A stretch of 64,000 nucleotides of DNA from Paludibacteraceae bacterium (GTDB taxonomy: Bacteria; Bacteroidota; Bacteroidia; Bacteroidales; Paludibacteraceae), in contig JAKSKV010000001.1 of the NCBI GenBank assembly GCA_024401555.1, positions 62,001 through 126,000 of the forward strand, read 5' to 3'. Below, in pieces: positions 9,567 to 19,093 of this stretch. Position 1 is the first letter of the stretch. Each line of letters starts with the position of its first letter. Made by a program: the position numbers and the translations under genes. The notes beneath the pieces were generated by a model. It had not been told where the DNA came from, did no database searches, and saw only the letters and a program-made list of their open reading frames with translations.

Positions 9567-9971
9567 CTAAAATTTGAATAATTGTGTTCCTAAGAATAGT
9601 AAACTGAGTAATTTTCCTACGATTAGAGAAAACAAGATGCTGATAATATTTATCCATAGGTAGTTTCTAATCGATTTCAGGAAATCAGTGATGTCCACCT
9701 CATCTTCCAATTCATTCTCTAACAAAAGTCGTTCTCCTGCCTTTTTGACCCGATAAAGCATTGTAATGGTGAGTGCGAAGGGAATCAGGAAGAGAAGAGC
9801 GTGTGCCAGCTGGTAATGAAAGATGTAACTGTTTTCACTGTCAGAAAGCCCCGATAAGAACGACGCCGATATAACTGGTATGATGCTGGCAAGTTCGACT
9901 GCTATGGTCAGCCAAAACAATATCCACACCAAATTACGGATATTCTTGATCTCTTTCAACTGTACTTTCAT
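9567..9971 (-). CDS. Small integral membrane protein, function unknown
   Basis: This 134-aa protein has three hydrophobic segments (about residues 12-38, 50-72 and 103-130) separated by charged loops, including an acidic stretch ELEDEVDITDF. I do not recognise a family. It begins 7 bp after the sprA stop on the same strand and ends before a terminator, so it is probably the last gene of the ruvA-sprA operon. The position suggests, but does not prove, a link to the secretion system; it may simply be a passenger. Confidence 0.7.
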   Translation of the reverse strand: MKVQLKEIKNIRNLVWILFWLTIAVELASIIPVISASFLSGLSDSENSYIFHYQLAHALLFLIPFALTITMLYRVKKAGERLLLENELEDEVDITDFLKSIRNYLWINIISILFSLIVGKLLSLLFLGTQLFKF

Positions 9972-9978
9972 CTCTCTC

Positions 9979-12900
9979 TTATCGTGTTAGATTAATCTTA
10001 AACGCAATTCCAAAATCGGATGTGATGATTGGGAATCCCTCTGATACCTTTGGCGTGCTGGACTTGCAGTCGTAGTAAAGTTTGACATTCAAACGTTCGC
10101 TGAGGACATAGTCCGCAGAGAGCTTCAATGACAATGATTTCATACCGCTGCTCATTTGCGAATACTCTTCGTCGATGATGCGGATGAAGGCGTCCGTGTT
10201 CTTGTAAGATAGGTCTCCGCGGAGATTCAAATCATTCTTGATCTTCTTTTGTTGTTTGCCAAAGTTGATGATCATGCCAATGTCGTCGAAACGATAGCCC
10301 GCACCTACGACAAACTCCATGCTGGAGGACTCCAATATCTGGTTGCCAGGGATGTCCAATTGTACGTTGCGTCCCTTGCGTACCTCGGCCTTCAACGACA
10401 AACTATTCTTCAAGCTTGCGTCCACTCCCAAGAGAGGGGAGAACTGTTCGGAGATGCTGACACTTCCGACGTCATACTTGGATGAAACATTGTTGAAGTC
10501 TTCGTATTCGCCGCATGTGCCATATCGGGTGTTGCCGTAGATGTTATCGCTCCACTCCAACAATGATCGGTAAGGGCCAACGTTGTAGGTGCTCTTGTAT
10601 GCGTGGTTGATGTTGAATGACTTGAACTTCTTTCTGATCGCACCGATACGCATCAATGCGTCGCAACTTACCTTCCAGTTTGGTATCAACGAAGAGATCA
10701 TGCTCTTGAAGCTGCCGCTTGGCACGTAGTTCAAATCTACGTCGTTGGACTTCTTCTTGAAGTATGTCGCATAGAAGGCAGGAATGAGCACGTCGGCGCC
10801 GCTTGGGTTGACGTAATTAGGCTTTCCGTTGCTGTTCATGCTACCCACCTCTCCGTAGATTCTGTTTTGAATCTTTTTCCTATTGTCCAAGAAGGTGCTG
10901 AACAATTCGGAGTTAGCCATGTTCTTGGTGAATGATGTGCGGATTGGCAAGCTGGTTCTGGAGAAGGTTCCTGAGAACTCCTTCATGTTCCAGTCATCCG
11001 TGTATCCGTACATGTAGTAGATGTCGTCTCTATTGTTTTTCATCCATGAGGCGTTCAAGTCGATCTTCAAGCCTGGAATAGGTTCGATCAAGGCCTTCGC
11101 TGTCAAGTTTTGGTTGATGGAACGGACGATAGGCGTAGTGATGCCCTCGTTGACCAGCAATACGGAGTCTTCCGCATAACTGCGATGGATGAAGTTGTCC
11201 GCATTGAAGAAACCGAATGTGAAGTCATATCCAGGATCGTCGCAGTCTTGGCCTAAGAATCCGCTGGTTGGCTTGTATCCGTTGATCTCCAACACATCGC
11301 CATGACGGTAATTGAAGCTGACGTTTCTGACCATCATCAGGAATCTTGCGGTGTATTCCGCAAACTTGCTGGCTGCACTCTCCGGTTTGGCTACAACAGT
11401 CACGGTGAGGTGATCCATATCCGTTCTTGTGGCGAGCGTGATGGTGTTGGCGTCCACCACGGAAACCTTCACTGGCACAATCTTGCCTGCCGTATCCTTG
11501 ACGGTGACATTTACCTTCATGGCGTTCAATCGGTGGCTGAGACGGGTTTTGCTGCCCGCCTTCAACTTCATGTTCTTCCGCTCGAAAGTCTTTGGTTTCT
11601 CGGTTTTAGGATCTTTCACCTTACTATCTTTCGCATCCTTGGCCTCCTTCTTATCATCCTCCTTTTTAGTGGTGGTAGGCATCTTGGAGTACTTGCGGTT
11701 GATCTCCTTCAAACGAGGGAACTTGTTGTAGAATGTCTCGAAATTGAAGCGTAGATCGCCGTTCCAGTTCCTTTGGTTCTCGATGAGGTTACCTGTGACA
11801 GGTTCCTCTCCTAACGCCAAGACAGTACCCTTGTCCCATTGATAGAAGGCGGTATATTGCGCGTTGGAGGTAATCCAATCCAAATGCGGCAATTTGTTGA
11901 CTGGAATATTGTAGGAGATGTTGAATCTCTGCTCGTATGAGACAGGCTCACCGAAGTGCTTGATGCTTCTCCATACGGTATCTTTCCATTTGTCGTACCA
12001 ATCGAAGTAGTTGATGTCCTCAAGGTACTGCTTGTTGATCGGAATGTTGATAAGACGATCTCCATCCTCCTCGTCCGTTCTGATGATCTCGGCGATCTCG
12101 GAGTTGGTGGCGGTGTTGAAGCTCAACTTCAGGTTGCGAGTCAAATCCCACTTGATGTCCGAAGTACGGTCCCACTGCCAATTCTTGTCGTAAGACATGT
12201 ATTGGAAGGTGGTATCCTTTACGATCGCCTCGTTGTAGTTTCTCATCTGCGCCTCTTCGTAGTAACGGATCATAGATGTTCCGAAGGCGATGTTTCTTGG
12301 CACATAGTAGAAGTTGAAGTCGCGGATCAACTTGAGATGTGGTGACTTCAATGCCTTTCCTTTCGCCTTCTTGAATGGCTCTACCGGCTTAGGGTTGATG
12401 GAGTACACGTAGTTGAATGTACCCTTGTAATTTTGGATGACCTCATACTCAACCTCAGGATTAACCTCTTCCGATTTGTTGTATCCCAAGCTGAAAGAGA
12501 AGTTCGCAGGGTCGTAAGGCATCGGTTTCTTGCTGGTGATACCCACCCTTACATTGTTCAAAGCGTAACTCTTGTAAATCTTGTTGGTTTGAGACATCTG
12601 TTTGATTGAATCCCTGATGGCGTCTGAGTCGTAGTTGTCTAATGTCCTTGACAACTTCACATCGGTATTCATCGGATCATACTTCGGAGAGGTGCGTTGG
12701 TGCGTGCGGGTGTAGGTAAACGGCATGTTGACCTTGCCCTTCTCTGGGAAGAGTTTACCGAGCTGGACAGATGCGGAGATGTTGTACTCGTAGAAATTCT
12801 CTTGGTTGCGATCTAACACATTGTCCTCGATATTTCCGAATCCGATTGTCTCCACCTGGCCTCCGATGGTGAATGAACCCAAGTCTGAGAATACGATGCC

Positions 12901-15900
12901 TAAGTTAGCGACGGCAGCCCAACCACCTTCCTCCTCGAAGCCTGACATACGCATTTCGTTCACCCAAATTTCGGCGTTGTGCATTACATTGTCCTCATTG
13001 ACAATACCGATCATCATAGAGGTGATATCTCCGAAGGATGGAGATCCGACCACTGTCATGGTGTTGTGTCCGTCCATCATGGAGAATGGCTCGTTGTATT
13101 TCACCTTACCTGCCACTTTGCGCTTGTCTCTCTCCAACTTCAATTCGGTGAGTTGGTTGAATTCGAAGTCGAAGTTATTTTCGACTGGCCAAACAATCTC
13201 TTTGTCTCTGTCTGTTTGAGCCTTTCCTGTTCTGACACTGTTAGGGTCTGTGATCTTCAAAGGAATTTTATACTCATAGTAATTCTCTGTGAAGTCGGAA
13301 CCGAAACGCACGAAGATTTGAAGGCGGTTGTCTCTAATAGCTTCCGACAACTCCTCCGCATGGACGAACATCTTGAAACGTTTGTATTGACGTGTGTCGA
13401 GATTGATCTTTTTGTACACCGCACGGGCGTCGTTTGGCTCCAAACTATCGATGCGCAAAACCATGGATTGCTCATTCTCCGCTGTCAACTGTGTTTGACT
13501 AGGATCGTAGGATGGGTCAATACCAGGAGGCATGCAGTAGCCAATTGGGCTCTTGCTCTTGTCGTTCTCCGTGCAGACGGAAGAGATGTCTATTCTACCG
13601 GTTCCTTGAAGCTTGGCGTTGACATCGTTGCTTACCAATAGGTTGTTCATCTCATAGATACGCCAATCGGTCTTCACCAATTTCAATTCTCCGAAACGAA
13701 GGTGCTCCTCCTCCTCGAATCCTGTCATATACATACGGATGAAGCGGATGGAACGGAAGTCGGTGATGCCACCCTCCGCACGTTTTTTAGAGGTCTTGAT
13801 CGGAATTCTGAATTGATACCATTTGATGTAGGCCTCGTCCTTGTTCTTTAATTTCACCTTCGTCCTTACCATGTTGGTAATGTAGTTGCTCTCCCATAAG
13901 TCTGAATTGTCGAAGATATCTTTGTTGATATCAACGATATACTCGTAGTATTGCTCCGACTCGTTCAACGTGTTGTCTCCGTTGATGTCCTCCACATCAG
14001 GCGAGGTTGTAGCGGAAGAGGTGAATCTGTCTTCAGAAGCGGTGGAGTTACCTTCCATACCGTTGTAATATTTGTAACGATCGTAGATGCTGGCTCTCCT
14101 GTCGTCGTAGTCTGTTCCTCTGTAGTAGTGGTAATCGTCACCTGCAGGGTCGTTCAATGGCGAGAATGTGGAGGCGTCCCAACGCTGTTTGGTTGCGGCG
14201 TCCACATTGGCGAGCACGTTGCGTTGGTACAACTCGTATGCCTTGAATCGAGCCTCATCTTCACTGGACAAACCATTCATACCCAAGTCTTGTTGGGCGA
14301 GGTTCGCGTTGTCGAATGAATTGGTCAATGCGGATAGTCTTGGCACGATACCCCAAACAGTGGTGTCCACCGCCGCACCGTTGTTGCTGGTTGGCAATCC
14401 GTTCTCAAATGATTTTCTGCCATCCTTCAAGATATCCTCGGAAACGTTACCCAAGTTGAATACCAACTTACCCGGTGTGGTGTTGATTTTAGTGGAGGTG
14501 TCATTAGCGTATGGATCCATCAACCAGAATTCGATGTATTCCACATTTGAATTCTCGAAGTTTGTGTTGTCGAGTTTACGCATGATACCGGCCCATCTGT
14601 CGCCTGGATTGGTCAAGTAACCATCTCTTCCCATTCCTTCCACATCCAAGTTGTACTGACCTCTCTCCTTCGGATAGTAGTGCAAGTGGAGGGTTTGGAG
14701 GGTGGTTGTCTCGCCCATTTTTTGGTCCTTGTCAGGATAGATCTCCCTCTCCTCGACTTGGCGGATAAAGTGGTCGCTCAATTGTGCCTTGTCTTCGTTC
14801 TTGATGTGGCTTGGCGTGTTGGAACTGCTACCAGTGAATACTTGGTCGATGTAGTACCATGCCAGGTGTGATCTGTTCAGACCATATCCGATGTTGTTGA
14901 CTTCGTATGGCGAATCCAGTGTTCCGCTCCAGAATCTATCATTCTCGCGGATGAAGTGCTTGCTTGCCAACGGACCGGAGGTTACCTTTGGGGTACTGGA
15001 CAATGTCCATGCCGTTGGGTTTTTGATGTTGATGGAGGATTCTGTGCCTTCAAAGTCATCAATATAGGAAGTTCCGGCATCCTCCAAATCCACCGCTTTG
15101 TTGTGGCCAGGGATGAGCTGTGCGAACTCTCCTGAGAAGGCGATCGACGATGGCGCTTTGGCATTGATGAATGGAATCTTATCGATGACCTTTGTCAGCC
15201 ACTGCCAGTCACTCTTAAATGTTCCGTTCATACCCCAAATTGTGTTGGAGATAGGCTCGTTTCCGATACCCACCTTTTGGGTAAGCGGTTTCTCGGAAAG
15301 GTGAAGTAGGGTACCTCCCAATGAGAATTTGTCGGAGAAGGCGTACTCCATATTGGTTCCCATTAGCGACTTCCTTTGCGTGTTGAAGAATGATTCGCTC
15401 TCCAAGGATACGTTAATTGGCGAATTGGATGAGAGCGCAATCTCGTCCAAAATCTTCACGATACCGAGGTTGTAATCCACGGTGTAGCCTGTTCCCTCCA
15501 CCAAGGTACGTCCACCTGCGGTTACACGGACCGAACCACGGGCCACATTCGTTGCTCCTAAACGGATTTCAGAACCGGATGAAGAGCTGTATTTACCTTT
15601 GATGATGTATTTGTCCTTTTCAGTGAACTCCTTTGCCTTGGTAAGGGTGGAGTCGTATAGTTCTGGGTAGGTGAAATTCTCTACGCCAGCTCTGTTGCTG
15701 TATCCATCCTTGATACCCTTGTCGAACGGTCTGGTGGAGAGGAAGATGATTCTACCTGTGTTTGGTTCCACCGTATAGCCTCGGATAAAGTCGAAGTAGC
15801 CGTCCGGCATGGCGTTGAGACGTTTGTTCAGACGGTCCATGTTTAGGACGCGGAGCAGGTTCTTATTGCCAAGAGGCGGCAAGTAGGTGAGGTATTGGGT

Positions 15901-17556
15901 GGTGCTGTCACTTTGGTAGTAGTACTTGATCTCCACCTTGAAATTTTCCTCCTGAATGTTGTATGCGCCTAATGAATATACGTTTTTCATGGCCAAGTTC
16001 CACAACTTCTTGTTCTGAGGAGAAGGAAAGGAACCCTTGATCAATTTCACGATCAAGTTTTTGGTCGATGTGCTGGCCGTGTCTGTCGTATTGGTGGTGA
16101 GCTCTCCGACTCTGTAAACCTTACCGCCTTGCGTGTACTCGTAGGCGACGGCCACGATATTGTCGGAAGATACGTTGCTCTTCAATGAGATGTAACCCAA
16201 TTCGGGGTTGATGGTATAATCCGATTCCTTCAACAGTTTGGCGTCGTTTAGGATTTCGTAGTTCCAAGATGATGACATTTGCTCTCCATCTATGGATTTG
16301 CTCTCCATGGTGCTGGAAACCGTGCTGATGTCTCTCACCTCAGGTGTTGTGCTGAGTTCGCTGTAAACATTGCCGTTGCTGTTGTTCGGCCATTCCATGG
16401 ATTTTCCCTCTGAATCGTAACTCTCGGCCAAGTCTCTGACAGCGACGATGTTTCTTCTGGTAGAATTGTTGGAGGATGTTCTGGAGTTGGTGGTCCAGAT
16501 CTCCACCTTGTTGATGACGATGCCCGATTGCGGATTAGGCGCATTCTTCGCCCATTCGTCATAGTGGTCGTAGAAGTAGGTGGAGAGGAAGAAGTGCCGG
16601 TTCTCCTCGTACTCTGTTGCCCTCAATTCGAAATCCGTTGTCTGCGCTCCCTGCGTAGAGATGGTTTTTCGGTCCGATTCCTGTTGGGAGATGACTGCGG
16701 CGATTTTCAACTTGCCGAATTGGAGGTCTGTTCTGAAACCGAACAAATCAGTACTTCCGGAAATGAGGGAAGAGGAGAGCGGCAACTTCACGTTACCAGC
16801 CTCCACGCGTTGGATGATATCATCCTCGTTTCCTTTGTAGTTGAGGTTGATTAGCTTTTGGTCGGCGTTGAAGGTGGCCTCCGTGTTGTAGTTGAGGGTG
16901 AAATTCACCTTCTCGCCCACCGAACCGTTGGCGGAGAGCTGTATCTTGCTGTCGAAGTCGAAGCTTCCGTTCCTTCTGTTTCGTTCGGAGATGGCCGGAT
17001 TGTCTCTTTTGGAGATGGAGAATCCGAAGTCGAGGTCAACTGAACCTTGTGTTTTTAGTTGCACACCACCAGGACCGAAAATCTTGTCTCCGGTCTTTCC
17101 AATGCCGATTTTTATTTCACTTGCGGTGAACTTGTTGCCATCGTCCGTGTTGCTCTTGGCTTTTTCCGCCCAATAACTGTTCATTGACTCTTGTAGGGCG
17201 TGTTTTCTGTACTCGTCTTCGCTGAGTACGAAAGGGGTGGCGATCTCCATATCCCCCACTTTGGTGCGGTAAATGTAAAATCCGCTGTTGGGATCATACT
17301 CCACGTCTGTGGTCATATTGTCTGGATCCTTGAGATCCATTGGAGACTTCTTCTTCAGGTCGTCGTAAGTCACGTTCTCATGACTTTTGATCGGGTAGTG
17401 TAGGGGCTTTCCGTCATCCTCGGTGGAGACGGGAGGCTTTCTATCCGCAGGGCGTGTTTCGGGTGCGTCGCTTTCGCTCTGCGCATAGGCGGAGATGGCG
17501 ATGATGCCGAAAAGCAGTCCGACGGAAAATAATATATGTCTAAATTCTTTCTTCAA
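9979..17556 (-). CDS. sprA: SprA, outer-membrane translocon of the type IX secretion system
   Basis: The 2525-aa protein starts with a signal peptide (MKKEFRHILFSVGLLFGIIAISAYAQ). It has the long beta-rich, Asn/Asp/Tyr-rich composition of the SprA/Sov family and ends on an aromatic/Arg strand (FKINLTR) typical of outer-membrane barrels. In Flavobacterium SprA forms a giant single-chain barrel that exports T9SS cargo, partnered by PorV. The size fits the family (about 2300-2500 aa). It follows ruvA by 30 bp, a linkage also known from other Bacteroidota. A Lys/Asp/Glu-rich low-complexity insert (codons at about 11580-11690) interrupts the region near residue 1970. Cargo candidates in the window are the GH5 and GH10 enzymes. 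Confidence 0.93.
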   Translation of the reverse strand: MKKEFRHILFSVGLLFGIIAISAYAQSESDAPETRPADRKPPVSTEDDGKPLHYPIKSHENVTYDDLKKKSPMDLKDPDNMTTDVEYDPNSGFYIYRTKVGDMEIATPFVLSEDEYRKHALQESMNSYWAEKAKSNTDDGNKFTASEIKIGIGKTGDKIFGPGGVQLKTQGSVDLDFGFSISKRDNPAISERNRRNGSFDFDSKIQLSANGSVGEKVNFTLNYNTEATFNADQKLINLNYKGNEDDIIQRVEAGNVKLPLSSSLISGSTDLFGFRTDLQFGKLKIAAVISQQESDRKTISTQGAQTTDFELRATEYEENRHFFLSTYFYDHYDEWAKNAPNPQSGIVINKVEIWTTNSRTSSNNSTRRNIVAVRDLAESYDSEGKSMEWPNNSNGNVYSELSTTPEVRDISTVSSTMESKSIDGEQMSSSWNYEILNDAKLLKESDYTINPELGYISLKSNVSSDNIVAVAYEYTQGGKVYRVGELTTNTTDTASTSTKNLIVKLIKGSFPSPQNKKLWNLAMKNVYSLGAYNIQEENFKVEIKYYYQSDSTTQYLTYLPPLGNKNLLRVLNMDRLNKRLNAMPDGYFDFIRGYTVEPNTGRIIFLSTRPFDKGIKDGYSNRAGVENFTYPELYDSTLTKAKEFTEKDKYIIKGKYSSSSGSEIRLGATNVARGSVRVTAGGRTLVEGTGYTVDYNLGIVKILDEIALSSNSPINVSLESESFFNTQRKSLMGTNMEYAFSDKFSLGGTLLHLSEKPLTQKVGIGNEPISNTIWGMNGTFKSDWQWLTKVIDKIPFINAKAPSSIAFSGEFAQLIPGHNKAVDLEDAGTSYIDDFEGTESSINIKNPTAWTLSSTPKVTSGPLASKHFIRENDRFWSGTLDSPYEVNNIGYGLNRSHLAWYYIDQVFTGSSSNTPSHIKNEDKAQLSDHFIRQVEEREIYPDKDQKMGETTTLQTLHLHYYPKERGQYNLDVEGMGRDGYLTNPGDRWAGIMRKLDNTNFENSNVEYIEFWLMDPYANDTSTKINTTPGKLVFNLGNVSEDILKDGRKSFENGLPTSNNGAAVDTTVWGIVPRLSALTNSFDNANLAQQDLGMNGLSSEDEARFKAYELYQRNVLANVDAATKQRWDASTFSPLNDPAGDDYHYYRGTDYDDRRASIYDRYKYYNGMEGNSTASEDRFTSSATTSPDVEDINGDNTLNESEQYYEYIVDINKDIFDNSDLWESNYITNMVRTKVKLKNKDEAYIKWYQFRIPIKTSKKRAEGGITDFRSIRFIRMYMTGFEEEEHLRFGELKLVKTDWRIYEMNNLLVSNDVNAKLQGTGRIDISSVCTENDKSKSPIGYCMPPGIDPSYDPSQTQLTAENEQSMVLRIDSLEPNDARAVYKKINLDTRQYKRFKMFVHAEELSEAIRDNRLQIFVRFGSDFTENYYEYKIPLKITDPNSVRTGKAQTDRDKEIVWPVENNFDFEFNQLTELKLERDKRKVAGKVKYNEPFSMMDGHNTMTVVGSPSFGDITSMMIGIVNEDNVMHNAEIWVNEMRMSGFEEEGGWAAVANLGIVFSDLGSFTIGGQVETIGFGNIEDNVLDRNQENFYEYNISASVQLGKLFPEKGKVNMPFTYTRTHQRTSPKYDPMNTDVKLSRTLDNYDSDAIRDSIKQMSQTNKIYKSYALNNVRVGITSKKPMPYDPANFSFSLGYNKSEEVNPEVEYEVIQNYKGTFNYVYSINPKPVEPFKKAKGKALKSPHLKLIRDFNFYYVPRNIAFGTSMIRYYEEAQMRNYNEAIVKDTTFQYMSYDKNWQWDRTSDIKWDLTRNLKLSFNTATNSEIAEIIRTDEEDGDRLINIPINKQYLEDINYFDWYDKWKDTVWRSIKHFGEPVSYEQRFNISYNIPVNKLPHLDWITSNAQYTAFYQWDKGTVLALGEEPVTGNLIENQRNWNGDLRFNFETFYNKFPRLKEINRKYSKMPTTTKKEDDKKEAKDAKDSKVKDPKTEKPKTFERKNMKLKAGSKTRLSHRLNAMKVNVTVKDTAGKIVPVKVSVVDANTITLATRTDMDHLTVTVVAKPESAASKFAEYTARFLMMVRNVSFNYRHGDVLEINGYKPTSGFLGQDCDDPGYDFTFGFFNADNFIHRSYAEDSVLLVNEGITTPIVRSINQNLTAKALIEPIPGLKIDLNASWMKNNRDDIYYMYGYTDDWNMKEFSGTFSRTSLPIRTSFTKNMANSELFSTFLDNRKKIQNRIYGEVGSMNSNGKPNYVNPSGADVLIPAFYATYFKKKSNDVDLNYVPSGSFKSMISSLIPNWKVSCDALMRIGAIRKKFKSFNINHAYKSTYNVGPYRSLLEWSDNIYGNTRYGTCGEYEDFNNVSSKYDVGSVSISEQFSPLLGVDASLKNSLSLKAEVRKGRNVQLDIPGNQILESSSMEFVVGAGYRFDDIGMIINFGKQQKKIKNDLNLRGDLSYKNTDAFIRIIDEEYSQMSSGMKSLSLKLSADYVLSERLNVKLYYDCKSSTPKVSEGFPIITSDFGIAFKINLTR

Positions 17557-17586
17557 AGTTACGCTCTTTACGTATAGGAAACGGAT

Positions 17587-18165
17587 TTATAACTGTTTTA
17601 GTGCATCCTTGATGATCTTTTCCAATGTAATTGTTGGATCGGATGCGATGATTTTGTCAACAACCTTTGCTGACGCACTTCTGTTGAAGCCTAACAGAAC
17701 CAAGGCGGTGAGCGCCTCTTCTCGGTTGTTGTTCGACTGGATTTGCGCACCTATTGGCGACGTCTCTTTGCCGACTTTATCCTTTAAGTCGATGATGATT
17801 CGTTGGGCGGTCTTGAGTCCGATGCCCTTGACTGCTTTGAGTTGGTTGACATTTTCGCCACTGATGATCGCCTGCAATTCCTCCACGGAAAACGATGATA
17901 GGATCATTCTCGCCGTGTTGGCGCCAACGCCGGATACGGATATGAGCAGTAGGAAGAGGTCTCGCTCGGATTTCTCGGAAAAACCATAAAGTGTGAATGC
18001 GTCCTCTCTGATAGCCTCGTACACATAAAGCTTTGCCTCCGTCAAGCCCTCCAATGCTGCGTATGTGTTGAGCGATATGTTCAACGCATATCCGATTTGC
18101 GCGGTTTCGATGACCGCTAAGGCCGGACTTAACTCTTCTACTTTGCCTTTGATATATTCGAACAT
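17587..18165 (-). CDS. ruvA: Holliday junction branch-migration protein RuvA
   Basis: The 192-aa protein has the RuvA layout: an N-terminal OB fold (MFEYIKGKVEEL onward, about 1-62), a tandem helix-hairpin-helix domain (ISVSGVGANTARMIL and KAVKGIGLKTAQRIIIDL, about 70-130) and a C-terminal three-helix domain that contacts RuvB. It binds four-way DNA junctions and drives branch migration with RuvB. The start was moved downstream of an in-frame ATG at 18195 because MFEYIKGK is the family N-terminus. It is the first gene of the operon with sprA. ruvB and ruvC are not nearby. Confidence 0.95.
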   Translation of the reverse strand: MFEYIKGKVEELSPALAVIETAQIGYALNISLNTYAALEGLTEAKLYVYEAIREDAFTLYGFSEKSERDLFLLLISVSGVGANTARMILSSFSVEELQAIISGENVNQLKAVKGIGLKTAQRIIIDLKDKVGKETSPIGAQIQSNNNREEALTALVLLGFNRSASAKVVDKIIASDPTITLEKIIKDALKQL

Positions 18166-18192
18166 TGTTTTGCAGTATATATAGTCAGTTTG

Positions 18193-18223
18193 CAAAATTA
18201 ATGAAATTTTTCAAAAACTACAA
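18193..18223 (-). promoter_or_regulatory. Promoter for ruvA-sprA operon
   Basis: On the minus strand a perfect TAATTTTG -7 element (18193-18200) has TTG 20 bp upstream (18221-18223). It sits 28 bp before the RuvA start codon. Confidence 0.6.
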
Positions 18224-18296
18224 GATGAATTTTTTCTCATCCTTTTGTGGTTCTATTGCTAAGGTCGGATGAAATTGAAAGATCGATTAAGGGCAA

Positions 18297-18325
18297 AAAA
18301 AAAGCGGACCGAAGCCCGCTTTTTG
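18297..18325. terminator. Intrinsic terminator after the lipoprotein gene
   Basis: AAAAAGCGG and CCGCTTTTT form a 9-bp stem around an 8-nt loop, flanked by A and T runs. It lies 27 bp past the stop of the minus-strand lipoprotein gene and upstream of the ruvA promoter. Confidence 0.75.
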
Positions 18326-18351
18326 TGATTTGCTTAATTTAGCAGCGTTGA

Positions 18352-18894
18352 TTACTTAACACCGAACATAGTGTCAACCAACTTGATGCCCTTGCTAGCA
18401 GCTGCTTCCTTTACCTTGTTGTTGATAGAAGCTGAAGTCAAGATACAAACAGAGTTTGTAAGTTGAGCGTCAACCTCTGATGGCTTAGAAGACAAGCAGA
18501 ATACAACTTGCTCAGGGTTTGCTACAGCGTCAGCTTGCATACCAGTCTTGAATTGAGTTCCATCCCAAAGTACGTATGAAGGGTTTGAACCGCTTTGACC
18601 GATAGTGAACTCTTGCTTCTTTTGCTCGTCCTTCTTAGTTGCGATAGAGAAAGAAACAACCTTGTCAGTCTCGCTGTTTACAGCCTCAGTGATAGTGATA
18701 ACACCACCCTTGCCATCTTCTCCTACGCTAGTGTTTCCGAAGTAAACCTTGTCACCAGCCTTAACTTGAACATACTTCTTTCCTTGCTCAGTAGCATTGT
18801 CGATTGCTGAATCCTCATCCTCTGCGCATGATGCGAAAGAAACTGCTGCAGCCAATGCTGCGAAAATCGCTACTAAATTGAAAATCTTTTTCAT
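18352..18894 (-). CDS. Small lipoprotein of unknown function, probably abundant
   Basis: The 180-aa protein has a lipoprotein signal with lipobox FASC (Cys23) followed by the acidic run AEDED. In Bacteroidota, acidic residues directly after the lipidated Cys often act as a surface-export signal, so cell-surface exposure is plausible. No family is recognised; the mature part is Lys/Asp/Ser-rich and probably mainly beta. Its codon use (many AAC, GTA, CCA and AAG codons) resembles the gldJ gene more than the neighbouring genes, which hints at high expression. It stands alone, with its own strong promoter, a 5' hairpin and a terminator. Confidence 0.82.
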   Translation of the reverse strand: MKKIFNLVAIFAALAAAVSFASCAEDEDSAIDNATEQGKKYVQVKAGDKVYFGNTSVGEDGKGGVITITEAVNSETDKVVSFSIATKKDEQKKQEFTIGQSGSNPSYVLWDGTQFKTGMQADAVANPEQVVFCLSSKPSEVDAQLTNSVCILTSASINNKVKEAAASKGIKLVDTMFGVK

Positions 18895-18942
18895 TTTGAA
18901 ATAATAAATTAAAAGTTAAACAAAAAAATCAACCATATAACA

Positions 18943-19000
18943 TTAGGCTTCCATCGCCTAATTTGATATCGCAAATATATAAAAAAAATGAGAAAGCAAA
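18943..19000 (-). promoter_or_regulatory. Strong promoter and 5' UTR hairpin of the lipoprotein gene
   Basis: On the minus strand TTTG (18997-19000) and TATATTTG (18972-18979) are 17 bp apart and match the Bacteroidota -33/-7 consensus. Just downstream, TTAGGC and GCCTAA (18956-18961 and 18943-18948) form a 6-bp hairpin that would lie at the 5' end of the mRNA, about 50 nt before the ATG. Such 5' hairpins can stabilise transcripts; that role is inferred. Confidence 0.6.
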
Positions 19001-19040
19001 TAATTTGTTAATTCTTTTTTTGCGAATATTCATATAGACA

Positions 19041-19069
19041 GAAAAAGCCTTGGCAATCGCCAAGGCTTT
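19041..19069 (-). terminator. Intrinsic terminator after yebC
   Basis: AAAGCCTTGGC (19044-19054) pairs perfectly with GCCAAGGCTTT (19059-19069) around AATC. The minus strand continues with T residues. It lies 25 bp beyond the yebC stop. Confidence 0.85.
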
Positions 19070-19093
19070 CCTGATGATATGGTGAAGTGAAGA

